Source: Anthracocystis setariae (lineage: Eukaryota > Basidiomycota > Ustilaginomycetes > Ustilaginales > Ustilaginaceae). From it: DNA of 64,000 nt. The notes beneath the pieces were generated by a model that saw nothing but the letters and a program-made list of their open reading frames with translations, made no database searches and had not been told where the DNA came from. Location: contig CAKMXJ010000002.1 in assembly GCA_928724745.1 (NCBI GenBank), forward strand, positions 1,550,001 through 1,614,000. The letters are read 5' to 3'. This document shows positions 49,832 through 59,800 of the stretch, in pieces (positions within the stretch are counted from its first letter, which is position 1; each line of letters opens with the position of its first letter). The translations under genes were made by a program, and so were the position numbers.

Positions 49832-51412
49832 TCAAAGACGGGCGTTCTCGGGCATCATCCTAAGCGCCTGTCGAATACCCAAATCGGCCAAAACCTCTTC
49901 AGATCCGCCGAGCACGGCGTCAAACTTGTAAGTTCGGTGGAACATCTCGGTAAACTTGCCCATACCGGTCTTGGTCAAACCACGACCACCAAAGATCTGA
50001 ACCGCACCGTCGGCCACCTCGTGCGAAACCCTGGTGGACCACGACTTGAGCAAACCCACCTGACCCGCCAAAAACTTGGACTGCTGGGCGTACGTCATCT
50101 TGCACATCTGGAACGTGATGTTCTCGAGCCAGTTCTGCGCAGCCTCGACGAGCGAAATCATCTGCGCCATCTTTTGACGGATGACAGGCTGGCTGGTGAG
50201 CGGCTTGCCAAACACCTTGCGCTGGTGGATCCAGAGCATGCACTCTTCGCACACGGCACGTGCAGCACGAATGGTGGAGCAGCACATGACCCATCGCTCG
50301 TGGTTGAAGTTGGACAGGATATAGTAGACACCCATTCCGTCCTCACCGATCAGGTACTTTTTGGGCACCTTGACATTGTCAAACGTGACGTAGGCAGTAC
50401 CAGCCGTGGTCGAGTAGGAAGTCTTGATCTGCTTGGTCTCGACGTTGCCGCACGAGCGAGGAATGCAAATCATGGCAAAGCCTTGGTCGGTCTTGACGGC
50501 AGTGGAAAAGTAGTCGGCAAAGGTACCGTTGGTGATCCACTTCTTGGTGCCGTTGACAATGTAGTGCTCACCATCCTCGGTGAGGGTGGCGGTGGTGCGT
50601 AGACCCATGACGTCGGAACCAGCAAACGCCTCGGAGATGGCAAGGCAGATGAACTTTTCACCGGCAAGAACCGGCTCGACAATCTCCTTCTTGAGCTCGT
50701 CCGAACCAAAGTTCATGACGGGAGGCAGACCAATGACCATGCCTCCCTGGAGACCGTCACCGAAACCACGGGCACCGCAGCGAACAAGTTCCTGGGTAAG
50801 GATGAGCTCGTGGAAGTAGTCAAACTCCTCGCCCTTGATGCCGGCGAAAAGCTTGCGACCGTGGAGGTGCTTGCCGGGGCCCATACGCATGGCGTTGATG
50901 CCGTTGGCGCCCATCATCTTGACGAGCTCGACATCAGGACGCTTGCCATTGTCCTCGCATCGCTGGGCAACCTCGACAACGTGCTCATCGACAAACTTGC
51001 GCCACTCACGCTGGAGGTGGCGGTGCGAGTCGTTGTAGTAGGGCGAGTGATAGGCAGTGGCAAGCCAGGTAGGCTCGGCGTAGGGAACGCGCGATGGGCT
51101 GCCGACTGGGTCGGGCTTGAGCTTGGGCTGCTCGCCCTTGATGGTACCGATGATAAGGCGTTGGTACTGGGGCTTGGCGAGAACCTCGCGACGGTGGAGA
51201 CCAAAGAAAGCCTCGGTGGCGTCCTGACCGGCTACCTCGTCATCGTGGAAGACATTCTCACCGCCGGGGTGAAGCTCGGAGAACTTGGAGATGTTGTAGA
51301 CCTCGGTGTCGATGACGATCCAAAGGTCGCCAGGCTTGTTGTGCTTGGCCACCTCGTCACGGGTGTATTCCTTGCGCTGGGGGGCAGAAGAGCCCTGCTT
51401 CTGTGCGGACAT
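49832..51412 (-). CDS. Cytochrome b5-acyl-CoA dehydrogenase fusion, peroxisomal signal
   Basis: FAD enzyme that oxidises acyl-CoA, with its own heme domain. 526 residues from MSAQKQGSSAPQRK. Residues 15-92 are a cytochrome b5 domain with heme ligands His 48 (HPGG) and His 73 (FGLH). The acyl-CoA dehydrogenase part (about 105-520) shows ISEAFAGSDVMGLRTTA, YIVNGTKKWITNGTFADYF, VKVPKKYLIGEDGMG, QIFGGRGLTKTGMGK and VLGGSEEVL, where the catalytic Glu is expected. The C-terminus ENARL ends in ARL, a plausible peroxisome signal. Such b5 fusions are known in fungi. The heme domain could pass electrons away from FAD in place of ETF (inference). The frame continues upstream with in-frame ATGs, but the b5 start at 51412 is preferred. 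Confidence 0.9.
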   Translation of the reverse strand: MSAQKQGSSAPQRKEYTRDEVAKHNKPGDLWIVIDTEVYNISKFSELHPGGENVFHDDEVAGQDATEAFFGLHRREVLAKPQYQRLIIGTIKGEQPKLKPDPVGSPSRVPYAEPTWLATAYHSPYYNDSHRHLQREWRKFVDEHVVEVAQRCEDNGKRPDVELVKMMGANGINAMRMGPGKHLHGRKLFAGIKGEEFDYFHELILTQELVRCGARGFGDGLQGGMVIGLPPVMNFGSDELKKEIVEPVLAGEKFICLAISEAFAGSDVMGLRTTATLTEDGEHYIVNGTKKWITNGTFADYFSTAVKTDQGFAMICIPRSCGNVETKQIKTSYSTTAGTAYVTFDNVKVPKKYLIGEDGMGVYYILSNFNHERWVMCCSTIRAARAVCEECMLWIHQRKVFGKPLTSQPVIRQKMAQMISLVEAAQNWLENITFQMCKMTYAQQSKFLAGQVGLLKSWSTRVSHEVADGAVQIFGGRGLTKTGMGKFTEMFHRTYKFDAVLGGSEEVLADLGIRQALRMMPENARL

Positions 51413-52232
51413 TGTGTGTGTGTGTATGCGGAGGAGACGTATCAAGGGGATGGGGAAACGATGTGGTCGTGAGGGAAGAAGATGGATGGAGGTCAAGAAG
51501 GCGAGAGGGTAAAAGCGTTGTTTCGGGGCGACACTTTGGTAAGGGAAGAAGGGCTGTTGAGAAGACACTGGATGCATGCCAGGCATGTTATCCAGAGACG
51601 GCAGCGGACGATGGAACCAATTGTTGCGCGTCTTGCGTTCTTGCCAGGCAATCGACAGCCGAAGCAGACGACACTCCTAAGAAATCAAAAACACACACAC
51701 AGACGATTCACGCGGATGCGGGGTAAGCTACCGCTCGACCCCTCTCTTGTCTTTCTCAGTAGTGGAATGCATCCTCGGCTAGGTGGTGGCGCCTCAGAGG
51801 ACGTGCTTCGTTTGGCCAGGTATTCTCCTGCCTAGCCTTTGGCTGTTTATCAAGTTGTATATGTTGCCAGACACGATGCACGCACGATTCATCCTTGATC
51901 CTTGCTCCTTGATTCTTAGTGGCTTGATGATAGCTGGTGCAATACTGTAATATGCACACACGCGCGCCAAATCTTGCGTGGGACAGCTGGAAATGCGAAA
52001 TTGCTTCCGGTGCAACGGAAGTAGATTTGGACCGGCCCGTTTTTGGCTTTTTCTCTTTCTTTTTTTTTTCTTTCTCTTCAGGCCTGTGCGAGGCGAATGA
52101 GAGAGCGCCTATTATTTTGTAATCAAACTCAGCTGCAGCTTTCATACCCTTTCACACTACACTACTTTACTCTATTGATTACGTAATCTACTCCTTGTCG
52201 ATCCTCAGACCCTGGCCAACACTTTGGAATCC

Positions 52233-52248
52233 AGTACAAAACTGTACT
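52233..52248. repeat. AGTAC/GTACT dyad
   Basis: AGTACAAAACTGTACT: 5-bp inverted arms around a six-base spacer. It contains ACTGTAC, the half-site seen in the dyads at 17757 and 17242. Confidence 0.5.
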
Positions 52249-52507
52249 CTACCCGTGCAGTATTATCGTACGGCAGCTTTTGCGATTGAAATTCGGGTAC
52301 AAGCTTCAGTTGTCCGACGACATGCTTTGGAGGAGCATATGATTTGACGACAGGCCCCAATCTGCTGCAACGGTGCCACATTACCGAACATAGCATACCT
52401 TTCTCCCACTCACTTTGTCGAGGACAAGAGAAGGCTGTCGATTCTTGTCGAAATTTCAATCATGTCAGCTGGAGCCTTTGCATGCGCGCGCACAGTAGTG
52501 GTAACGA

Positions 52508-52510
<3 letters not shown>

Positions 52511-52539
<29 letters not shown>
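52511..52539. repeat. 29-T homopolymer
   Basis: Uninterrupted T run in the spacer between the dehydrogenase and F-box genes. Confidence 0.9.
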
Positions 52540-53108
52540 GGCCGGCACCCTTCTGGGTGAAGAGGCTTCACAAACATTGCGCGTGAAATGCACCCTTTCG
52601 CTTACTAGCTTGCTTTGAATACATCCGTGCGAATACTTTACTGCGCGCACTTGGTTCCCATGTAACACTTGGCTACTGTATTGTATAATATGTGTCTAGT
52701 CTGGCCCATCAGCCGCCATCTTCATGCAAGCGTGCTCAATGTACGCAAGACAGCAAAGCACGGGAAGGTGCATCGACTCGCTTCTTGCTAGTGCGGGGTA
52801 CCCCACAAGTCAACTGTCATGGACAACTCCAACAACACCTGCTGTCTCGTCCCCCTCGGCGCCGCTTAGTGTGGGTCGCATCGAGATGCATGCACGCACT
52901 CACGCTCGCCCGCTCGGATCTCAGGCATCCCATCTAGAGCCTTCCAACCAATTCCAACCAGCCTTACAACAACAGCAACAACGGTCGGAACAATCCTCTT
53001 CGAAGGTCGAGGATTCCAAGTACAGTAAGTGTGATAAGCAATCAATGTGAGATTTGGAAGTTGGGCCGAGCGATAACAATAAATGAAGCAATACATGCGA
53101 AAACCACT

Positions 53109-55031
53109 TCATGATTTGAGCTTCTCGAGCAGACAAAGGCATGCCATATCGGGCGATACCTTCTTTTCATGCCAAATGTAGTCGACCACCTCCCACTGTC
53201 GAGCTTGGATGGCGAGCCGCAGATGCGATTGATCCAGCTTCAACACAGGGGCACCCAGCTGAAGATGCCTACTTGCAGGTAGACGGAATGCGCCGTCTTT
53301 ATCAAATGTTGGGACAGCGGCTAATAGGTCTGCGTCCAGGCAAGGTCCCGTAACGAGCAGACGCACAATATCCAGCAATCCATTGCGGATTGCAATCTGC
53401 ATCGCCAAGCCGTCCTTGCAGCCCGGATCTGCACCAAAAAGCAGAAGGAGATGTACGAGGCAGTACGACCGGCGGTGGACAGCCATGGCAAGTGGATAGC
53501 CGCTGTGCGAAGATGCGTCTGCACCGTAACGGTGCAACATTGCAAACAGTAATTGCATCTCTTCACTGTCTGGCACAGCGCCAACTCTATCCTTGACGCG
53601 ATCCTCGGCTGTGTCCCCAGCGGTTTCGGCAGATTCGAGTTGATCAGCAGGTGGGCCTAAGCTGCATAGTAGTTGTGCCAACCATCGCGGGAACGCTGGT
53701 TCCTTGTCGGACGGCGTGTCGCTCGGAATCGCAGGACGTCGTCGACGTCGTTTCTTTGGTGGAGCTTGGCCGGCATCATCTCGCTGTGCAGCGTGCGTGC
53801 TAGGCTGAGTAACGATCTGGGCGTATTCGAAATGCTCAATGTGTCGAAAAAGTCTCTTGGGTAAGCGGACAGATCGCGAGGCAAAGGATGGGGTAGTGAA
53901 GACATAGGGAAGCGACGACGCTATTGCATTTTGCACGAGTCGATCTAGGATGGCCGCCGTGCAAATACCAAACTCGGCAGCAAAACTGATAACATCCATG
54001 CGCTCGTTCTGCACGAGGTGAGCATCACAATCGGTCGTGGATAGGGAGCTTGCCACGTCGCGCCAGCAAGTGTCTCGAAGCTGGCTAAGCACGGCGATCT
54101 GACGTTTGCAGGATTTATGCTTGAAACGGCAACGGTTGTGTGTGACATAGCCAAGGTAGCGCTGTAACCACCTCTCCATGATATAGTCGACCTTGTCCGT
54201 GATACTGGCGTTGCGAAATGCTTGGCGTATGTAGCGACACGTTGAAGCAAGTTCGGAAGAATGGGACAAGACCAGAATCATATGCAACAGTTCCACAGGC
54301 AGATCCTGCAGCCCTGTTGGTGTTTGTTTGCACTTTGAACGTCGCAGCAATTCCAAAGTCGAGATATGAGAGGTGGATCCACCATCCACCTGTTCGAAGC
54401 GAGGATCCCGCTTGGTGTACGAAGGGGTGGGGTCGAATGGCTCGTCAACGTCACGTCCATCCAAAGCCATACCGTCTCGATGCGATCGCCGGTCTGGGAC
54501 GGCATCGTGGGTGTCATGATTGGTGGTGTCGGAAGAGTTCCGATCAGATGTCGGCTGTGTTGATGAACGAGTTACACCGACAGACACGTCCGAGCGACGG
54601 TGATAGGTAGGCACCTTGGATCGGTCCTGACCATATATTAAGGCAGCTGGATCCCCCTTGGTATCGGTGAAGAAAAGTTTACGATCAAAGGTGGCAGAGA
54701 ACGTGCTATCCTGCTGCACCCTTGAGGCATCTGGTGCATGCTTTTCCGAGCGTCGATGGCTAGACTTGCGACGAGAGTGGGTACGCTTCCGAGATCGAGA
54801 ATCGCTGGGTGAATGCGAGCGACTTGGATGTGGTCGAGTCGGATCCTTACTCTCCGGCCGATGATGATGCAAACGACGGCGTTTCTCCGATGAGTGCGTG
54901 GTGTGACTGGCACCAGAGGAAGACCCGACGGCGTTGGGTTGATACGAAGAGAACTGCGGAACCTGGATTTTGGTTCTGCGATCGGACGATGCGAGATGGC
55001 TATCGCCATCGCCGTCTCGGTCTGCACTCAT
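53109..55031 (-). CDS. F-box-like and ankyrin-repeat protein with Arg/Ser-rich N-terminus
   Basis: Intronless, 640 residues. The N-terminal 150 residues are rich in Arg, Ser and His (SRSHSPSDSRSRKRTHSRRK), like RS domains of splicing factors, and contain a conserved-looking block DRKLFFTDTKGDPAALIYG. An F-box-like motif sits near residue 240 (GLQDLPVELLHMILVLSHSS). Residues about 500-590 carry ankyrin-like helices (MLHRYGADASSHSGYPLAMA, LLLLFGADPGCKDGLAMQIA, IRNGLLDIVRLLV). A basic KKRRRRRP patch near 415 may be a nuclear signal. A substrate adaptor of an SCF ubiquitin ligase is possible, but the F-box is weak and the role is unknown. Confidence 0.75.
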   Translation of the reverse strand: MSADRDGDGDSHLASSDRRTKIQVPQFSSYQPNAVGSSSGASHTTHSSEKRRRLHHHRPESKDPTRPHPSRSHSPSDSRSRKRTHSRRKSSHRRSEKHAPDASRVQQDSTFSATFDRKLFFTDTKGDPAALIYGQDRSKVPTYHRRSDVSVGVTRSSTQPTSDRNSSDTTNHDTHDAVPDRRSHRDGMALDGRDVDEPFDPTPSYTKRDPRFEQVDGGSTSHISTLELLRRSKCKQTPTGLQDLPVELLHMILVLSHSSELASTCRYIRQAFRNASITDKVDYIMERWLQRYLGYVTHNRCRFKHKSCKRQIAVLSQLRDTCWRDVASSLSTTDCDAHLVQNERMDVISFAAEFGICTAAILDRLVQNAIASSLPYVFTTPSFASRSVRLPKRLFRHIEHFEYAQIVTQPSTHAAQRDDAGQAPPKKRRRRRPAIPSDTPSDKEPAFPRWLAQLLCSLGPPADQLESAETAGDTAEDRVKDRVGAVPDSEEMQLLFAMLHRYGADASSHSGYPLAMAVHRRSYCLVHLLLLFGADPGCKDGLAMQIAIRNGLLDIVRLLVTGPCLDADLLAAVPTFDKDGAFRLPASRHLQLGAPVLKLDQSHLRLAIQARQWEVVDYIWHEKKVSPDMACLCLLEKLKS

Positions 55032-55182
55032 ACCGAGTGGATGTGGCAGACCGAGTGCGAGGCCGAAGGCAGTATCGGTACTGACGACATATGATGCCCG
55101 TCAAAGCGGTGCAAGTTGGCTACCTGCCAAAGTGTTGTTCTTGAAGAACCCCCCCCCGCGGTAACAACATCAAAAAAAAAAA

Positions 55183-55215
<33 letters not shown>

Positions 55216-55758
55216 GTTCAAGGTTTCGAAGAGAAGGACTGACTGACGACCTCCACATTCCATCGATGTCAGACTGCACAACTAACACCTTGTATCAGAG
55301 TAAAAGATACTGTACCGTCCGATAGGAAGAAATTGGCTAGAATCATCACGTGAAGTTGATGGGCGGTGGTGCAGTGACAAAAGGCAGTCTGAAGTCAAAA
55401 ACGGCGGCTCAGATTCTTCTTGCAGGGCGAAAAAGGCGAGGCTTGCGTGCCCTTTTTGCTGCGCTTGATTCGGCACCGCTGAGTGCACACACAAATAATA
55501 ATGCTTTGTGAATTTGAGGTTTCCAGCTCTGCTCCAATCTTGCTCCTTGATTCACTACCAACACCCCCTTTCAACCCGCAACCCGCTTCGGCACCAACGC
55601 TATCGCCACTTTTGCTTCACCAATCCACAGACTGCACCGCCTAAGCAAACAACTAGTGCCTGTCGGTCTCGTAACTCTACAGTAGCACCGCGAGATCAGC
55701 ATCCAAGTCAGGTCGTACATCCAGTTGAAACCAAACAACACACAACGCAATCGCCAAG
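55032..55758. promoter_or_regulatory. Divergent promoter F-box gene / eIF2-alpha
   Basis: 727 bases. Contains a run of nine C (55149-55157) and an A tract with AAAAG units (55172-55215). The 5' leader of the eIF2-alpha gene (55560-55758) is free of obvious signals. Confidence 0.4.
55172..55215. repeat. 28-A homopolymer followed by AAAAG units
   Basis: A tract 55172-55199 then GAAAAGAAAAGAAAAG. Confidence 0.9.
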
Positions 55759-56655
55759 ATGCGTTTCTACAAGAAGGAGCTTCCGGATGTGGACGAGGTG
55801 GTCATGTGCCAGGTCCAGCAGATCGCAGAGATGGGTGCATATGTCAAGTTGCTCGAATACGATGGTGCCGAAGGAATGATCTTGCTCTCCGAACTTTCCA
55901 GACGTCGTATCCGTTCCATTCAGAAGCTCATCCGAGTAGGCAGGAACGAAGTCGTCGTGGTTCTGCGTGTTGACAAGGAAAAGGGTTACATCGATTTGTC
56001 CAAGCGTCGTGTCTCGCCCGAGGATGTCATCAAGTGCGAGGACCAGTTCACCAAATCCAAAGCCGTACACAGCATCATGGCCCACGTTGCAGGCAAGCTC
56101 AATCGCGAGGTGGAGGAGCTCTACGACACCATTGTCTTCCCATTGCACGACAAGTACGGCCATGCCTTTGACGCTTTCAAGCTCGCCATCCTCGACATGG
56201 ACAAGACCTTTGACGGTATTCACATGGACGACGACGTGCGCAAGGAATTGCAAGCAAACATCGCGCGAAGAATGACACCGCAGCCCGTCAAGATCCGTGC
56301 CGACGTCGAGGTCACCTGCTTCGGCTACGAGGGCATCGACGCCGTCAAGACCGCTCTCCGAGCCGGCGAAGCCGTCTCCACCGAAGCCATCCCCATCAAG
56401 ATCAAGCTCGTCGCTCCACCACTCTACGTCCTCATCACCAACTCCACCGACAAGCTCGGCGGTATCGCTCTCATGGAACAGGCATTGGACAAGATCACCG
56501 AAAGCATTCGTGCCAACGGCGGCGACGTCAATATCAAGATGAAGCCCAAGACCGTCTCCGAGGTCGAAGACCAAGAGCTCGAGCAGCTCATGGCCCGTGT
56601 CGAAAAGGAGAACGCCGAAGTCGAAGGAGACGAGGACTCCGAGGGCGATGACTAG
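55759..56655 (+). CDS. SUI2: Translation initiation factor eIF2 alpha subunit
   Basis: Part of the eIF2 complex that brings initiator tRNA to the ribosome; cytosolic. Intronless, 298 residues. S1 domain at the N-terminus with EMGAYVKLLEYDGAEGMILL; the stress-regulated phosphorylation site is in SELSRRRIRS, where the serine is residue 47 (TCC 55897-55899). VDKEKGYIDLSKRRVSPED and KIRADVEVTCFGYEGIDAVK mark the rest, and the C-terminus is acidic. The N-terminus is five residues shorter before RFY than in yeast. The site implies a Gcn2-type integrated stress response. Confidence 0.97.
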   Translation: MRFYKKELPDVDEVVMCQVQQIAEMGAYVKLLEYDGAEGMILLSELSRRRIRSIQKLIRVGRNEVVVVLRVDKEKGYIDLSKRRVSPEDVIKCEDQFTKSKAVHSIMAHVAGKLNREVEELYDTIVFPLHDKYGHAFDAFKLAILDMDKTFDGIHMDDDVRKELQANIARRMTPQPVKIRADVEVTCFGYEGIDAVKTALRAGEAVSTEAIPIKIKLVAPPLYVLITNSTDKLGGIALMEQALDKITESIRANGGDVNIKMKPKTVSEVEDQELEQLMARVEKENAEVEGDEDSEGDD

Positions 56656-56827
56656 GCCCAACCCCACAGACATCTTTAGGCCAACATGTGCCACATCTCA
56701 TTGCTCGCTTCCTGTGATTCGTGTCAATTCTTGTAACAGTATCAGACGATGCCAAAGCATACATCCAAAACCCTTCTCATTTGCCATTTGTATGCGATTC
56801 AAATGTGTCGTTTCCGTACCAACCCAA

Positions 56828-59800
56828 TTAGCGACTTGCCATGTCCAAGGCTTTTAGTACAATAGTGAGACCTAAATCCGACGCCGTAATCGGGTCCATG
56901 AGCGTCTCGTGCACCTCTGCTAACGCCTTGACGCACGCCATCTTTCCACCAGGTCCAAGCAGATACCCGGCTTGAGCAGGAGCATAAGACACCACAATCT
57001 CGCGAGCCTTTTCCGCCGTCTTTCTCTTCTCCTCGTCGTTCCTCTCCGGCTTCTCATCCACCGTTCCCACCTCGGATCCCCACCTTCTGCCATTAGGCCA
57101 CAGTGTGCTGGTCAAATCGCTGATCCACCTCGCAAAGTTATCGACATTGAGGCTGGCAGCCGAATTGTTGAAGCCTGCCACAATCGACGATGCATACGTG
57201 GTTCGCACCACCTGTTCCAACACACGCAGCATACCACGCCGCAGCGTCCATCCGCCTTGAAGGTTGAAAGCTTCATCTGCGACCGCAAAAATCGACGAGA
57301 GCAGCATGTCCAGGTGGCGAGCGCTGAGCTCGGACGACACGACTTTAGCATTCGCAGCTGACGCGTCACGGGAACGATGAGAAGGAGACAGGCAAGGCGA
57401 GTTGGTCCGCGAGACGAAGGTCGAGCTGACTGTCGAATCCATCATGGGAGAGCCCGGCGGCCACCGGTGGCTCGTCAACTCCGGTGTTCGAGCACTTCCA
57501 GGAAGCGGCGCACCGGGACTTGGGCCGGACAGATGCGCCGATAGCGCACCATCATCATCACTGCGAGCCTTCGTCGCATCTGTCACGACTTGGATGCCTG
57601 CAGCTCCCGTCCTGGTTGCCTGCCTTCCCACCATACCCACGCCATTGACGATGCCCTTACCGATCTCGCCCAACAGAGCGCCAGCGCCTCCGTTGCGTTT
57701 GAGATCCTCAGACGATGCACCAGCTCGTGTCCGGTCGAAGAAGCGTCTGGCTCCTGCCACGTTGGCTAGTTGAGTCCGGTTGCCGGGAAGTAGTAATTCA
57801 AACAGGTATCTTTCCAGCAAGATGCACGCCTCGGCACTCCTTTTGCCCTTCACGGCTGGCAGACGAGGTAGGGGATGGCTCGATCGAGGCTGTCGCTGAA
57901 CCTCTGAATCCATCTGCTCGAACTCGTGCCAGCGGCGAACGAGAACGAAGCCGTCCGGACTTGCGCCGGTGGATGCATCCGAGGCACCCTCCACCGAGAT
58001 CATGACTTCCAGCGTGCGCAGGTCAACGGCTTTGCGGCTCTCAGAGTTGGCGCTGATGTCGGTGACGCTGATCGCAGTTGATGGGCGGTCGCTGTCGGTA
58101 CTGGCCCGCGTAGCAGCTTGAGAAGGCGGCAAGTCATTGCTGCTTCTTTGCGGCGGAGCTACGGCTTCGGTGTTCGAAGATGTGACTTCAGGCAGAATCA
58201 TTTGTTGTGCTCTCGGTGGAGCTGATGGTACACGCGGAGGAACCGACATGGGTCTTGACGGACCTTGGGGAGGACCCAAAAAGGACGAACCACCTAGACC
58301 GGATGGCGGAACTGAAGGAGCTCGTGGCGGGGTTTTCGGGCCAGTCTGAAGCGTCATGCTCGTGGAAGGCGCGGTGTTCTTCCTTCTCGGCTCGTAATGG
58401 TATCCTGCTCGATCCGAGTCCGCGCTCGATAAACTCGAACGGCCCTCGTGATGTGCTGACAGTTGACTCAACTTGGGCGAATCAGTCCGCGGCACTGCAT
58501 CTGGTAGAGTAGCATGTATGTGACTGGGTGGCATGCTTGGTGGCCGGCTCGGAGACGCCTGTTGCGAGTCACTGGCTGTATAGGCATTATGCAGCTGGAC
58601 CAGCCTGGCGATGATGTTCTCCCTGAGGGGTTCCACGACATCCATGTTGGCACACCACTCCAGATTGGTTAACACCTGCTGTGCACTTCGGCGGACAAGC
58701 ACCGGGCGCTGCCCATCGTGTGTGGGTGGCAGACTACCCGGCAATTGATCCAGGGCTTTGCTGAGGATGGTGCTGGCATCTGCTCGGAAGGTCTGCTCAT
58801 CGAGTGTTGCGAATTCCATGATACTTGCAAGGGTGTTGAGTTGCGTGTGGAGTCGGAGGAGGGATTCACCTTCGTTGGGAGCGCAGAAGCGATTGCCGGG
58901 TTTCTCTAGGAAGTTTTCGAAAGCCTCGTAGGCGGGCGAAGTGCGGTCAGAAAGGAGGTCGTGCATAGCAGCAAGAGAGGCCTCTTCCTCTTGCTGTTGC
59001 TCGTCCAGGGAAAAGCTGTCCCGAGAAGAAAAGTTGAGCGCAGCAGCGACCGGCGAAGGGGCAACAATCGCTGCCGTGTCCATAGAGTGCCTTGGCGGGG
59101 TCTCGGGGATGGTGAAGGCTCGTGTGACGTTGTTGGCTCGAGCAGCGGGGGAGCGCCCATTTTGGGTCTGCGGGTCGCTTCCTTCCATGCTGTCTCGCAT
59201 GTGCTCTCGAAGCGAGGCTGGAAGCGGAGGCTCTCCGATGCCGGAGGGCATATCGAGATGATATGCTGGAATATGCGGATCAACGGTCTGGCCCGGATTT
59301 ATCCTCTGTTTGGAGGTTCTGTTGCCCTCGGGGTTGTCTTGCTCCCTTTCTGCCAGGAGCATATATCTGCGACGAGGAGAAGATGCACTTGACGCGGAGC
59401 CATCGCCCGCCTCGCGTGTCGAGGACTCGGCTGGGACCATGAGGAGATTGCCGAACTCGTCAACTGTTCCGCCCACAACGTCGACGGCGCGCTCAGCTGC
59501 ATCAGCAAGGGCACCGAGCGCTCCCGTCGCAAAGCCTCCGAGAGCAGACAAGGGACCTGTGCCAGTCGACTTTCGTGGCGGTGTGATGCGTGGTCGGGAT
59601 GGTTGAGAAGGCCCAGCTGATCTCGGTGCTGACGAAGAGATACCTAAATGGTCGAATCCCGCGCTGATTGGGCTGGAAGACTGCATCGAGGACGAAGCGC
59701 GCCGCGCAGTAGATTTTGGCTGGGTTGGACGACCCGCTTGCATGGAAGCCGAGCGAACCGATGGCACCTGTCTGGCTTGTTGATTGGGTGCAGACGCATG

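Larger units (their letters stand above)
51413..53108. other. Intergenic region with simple repeats
   Basis: 1.7 kb between two minus-strand genes; no convincing coding region. Contains a T-rich patch (52055-52080), an AGTAC/GTACT dyad (52233-52248), and a 29-T run (52511-52539). Confidence 0.4.

Noticed and set aside
55708..56694. 328-codon minus-strand frame opposite eIF2-alpha
   Set aside because: Shadow of a highly conserved gene.
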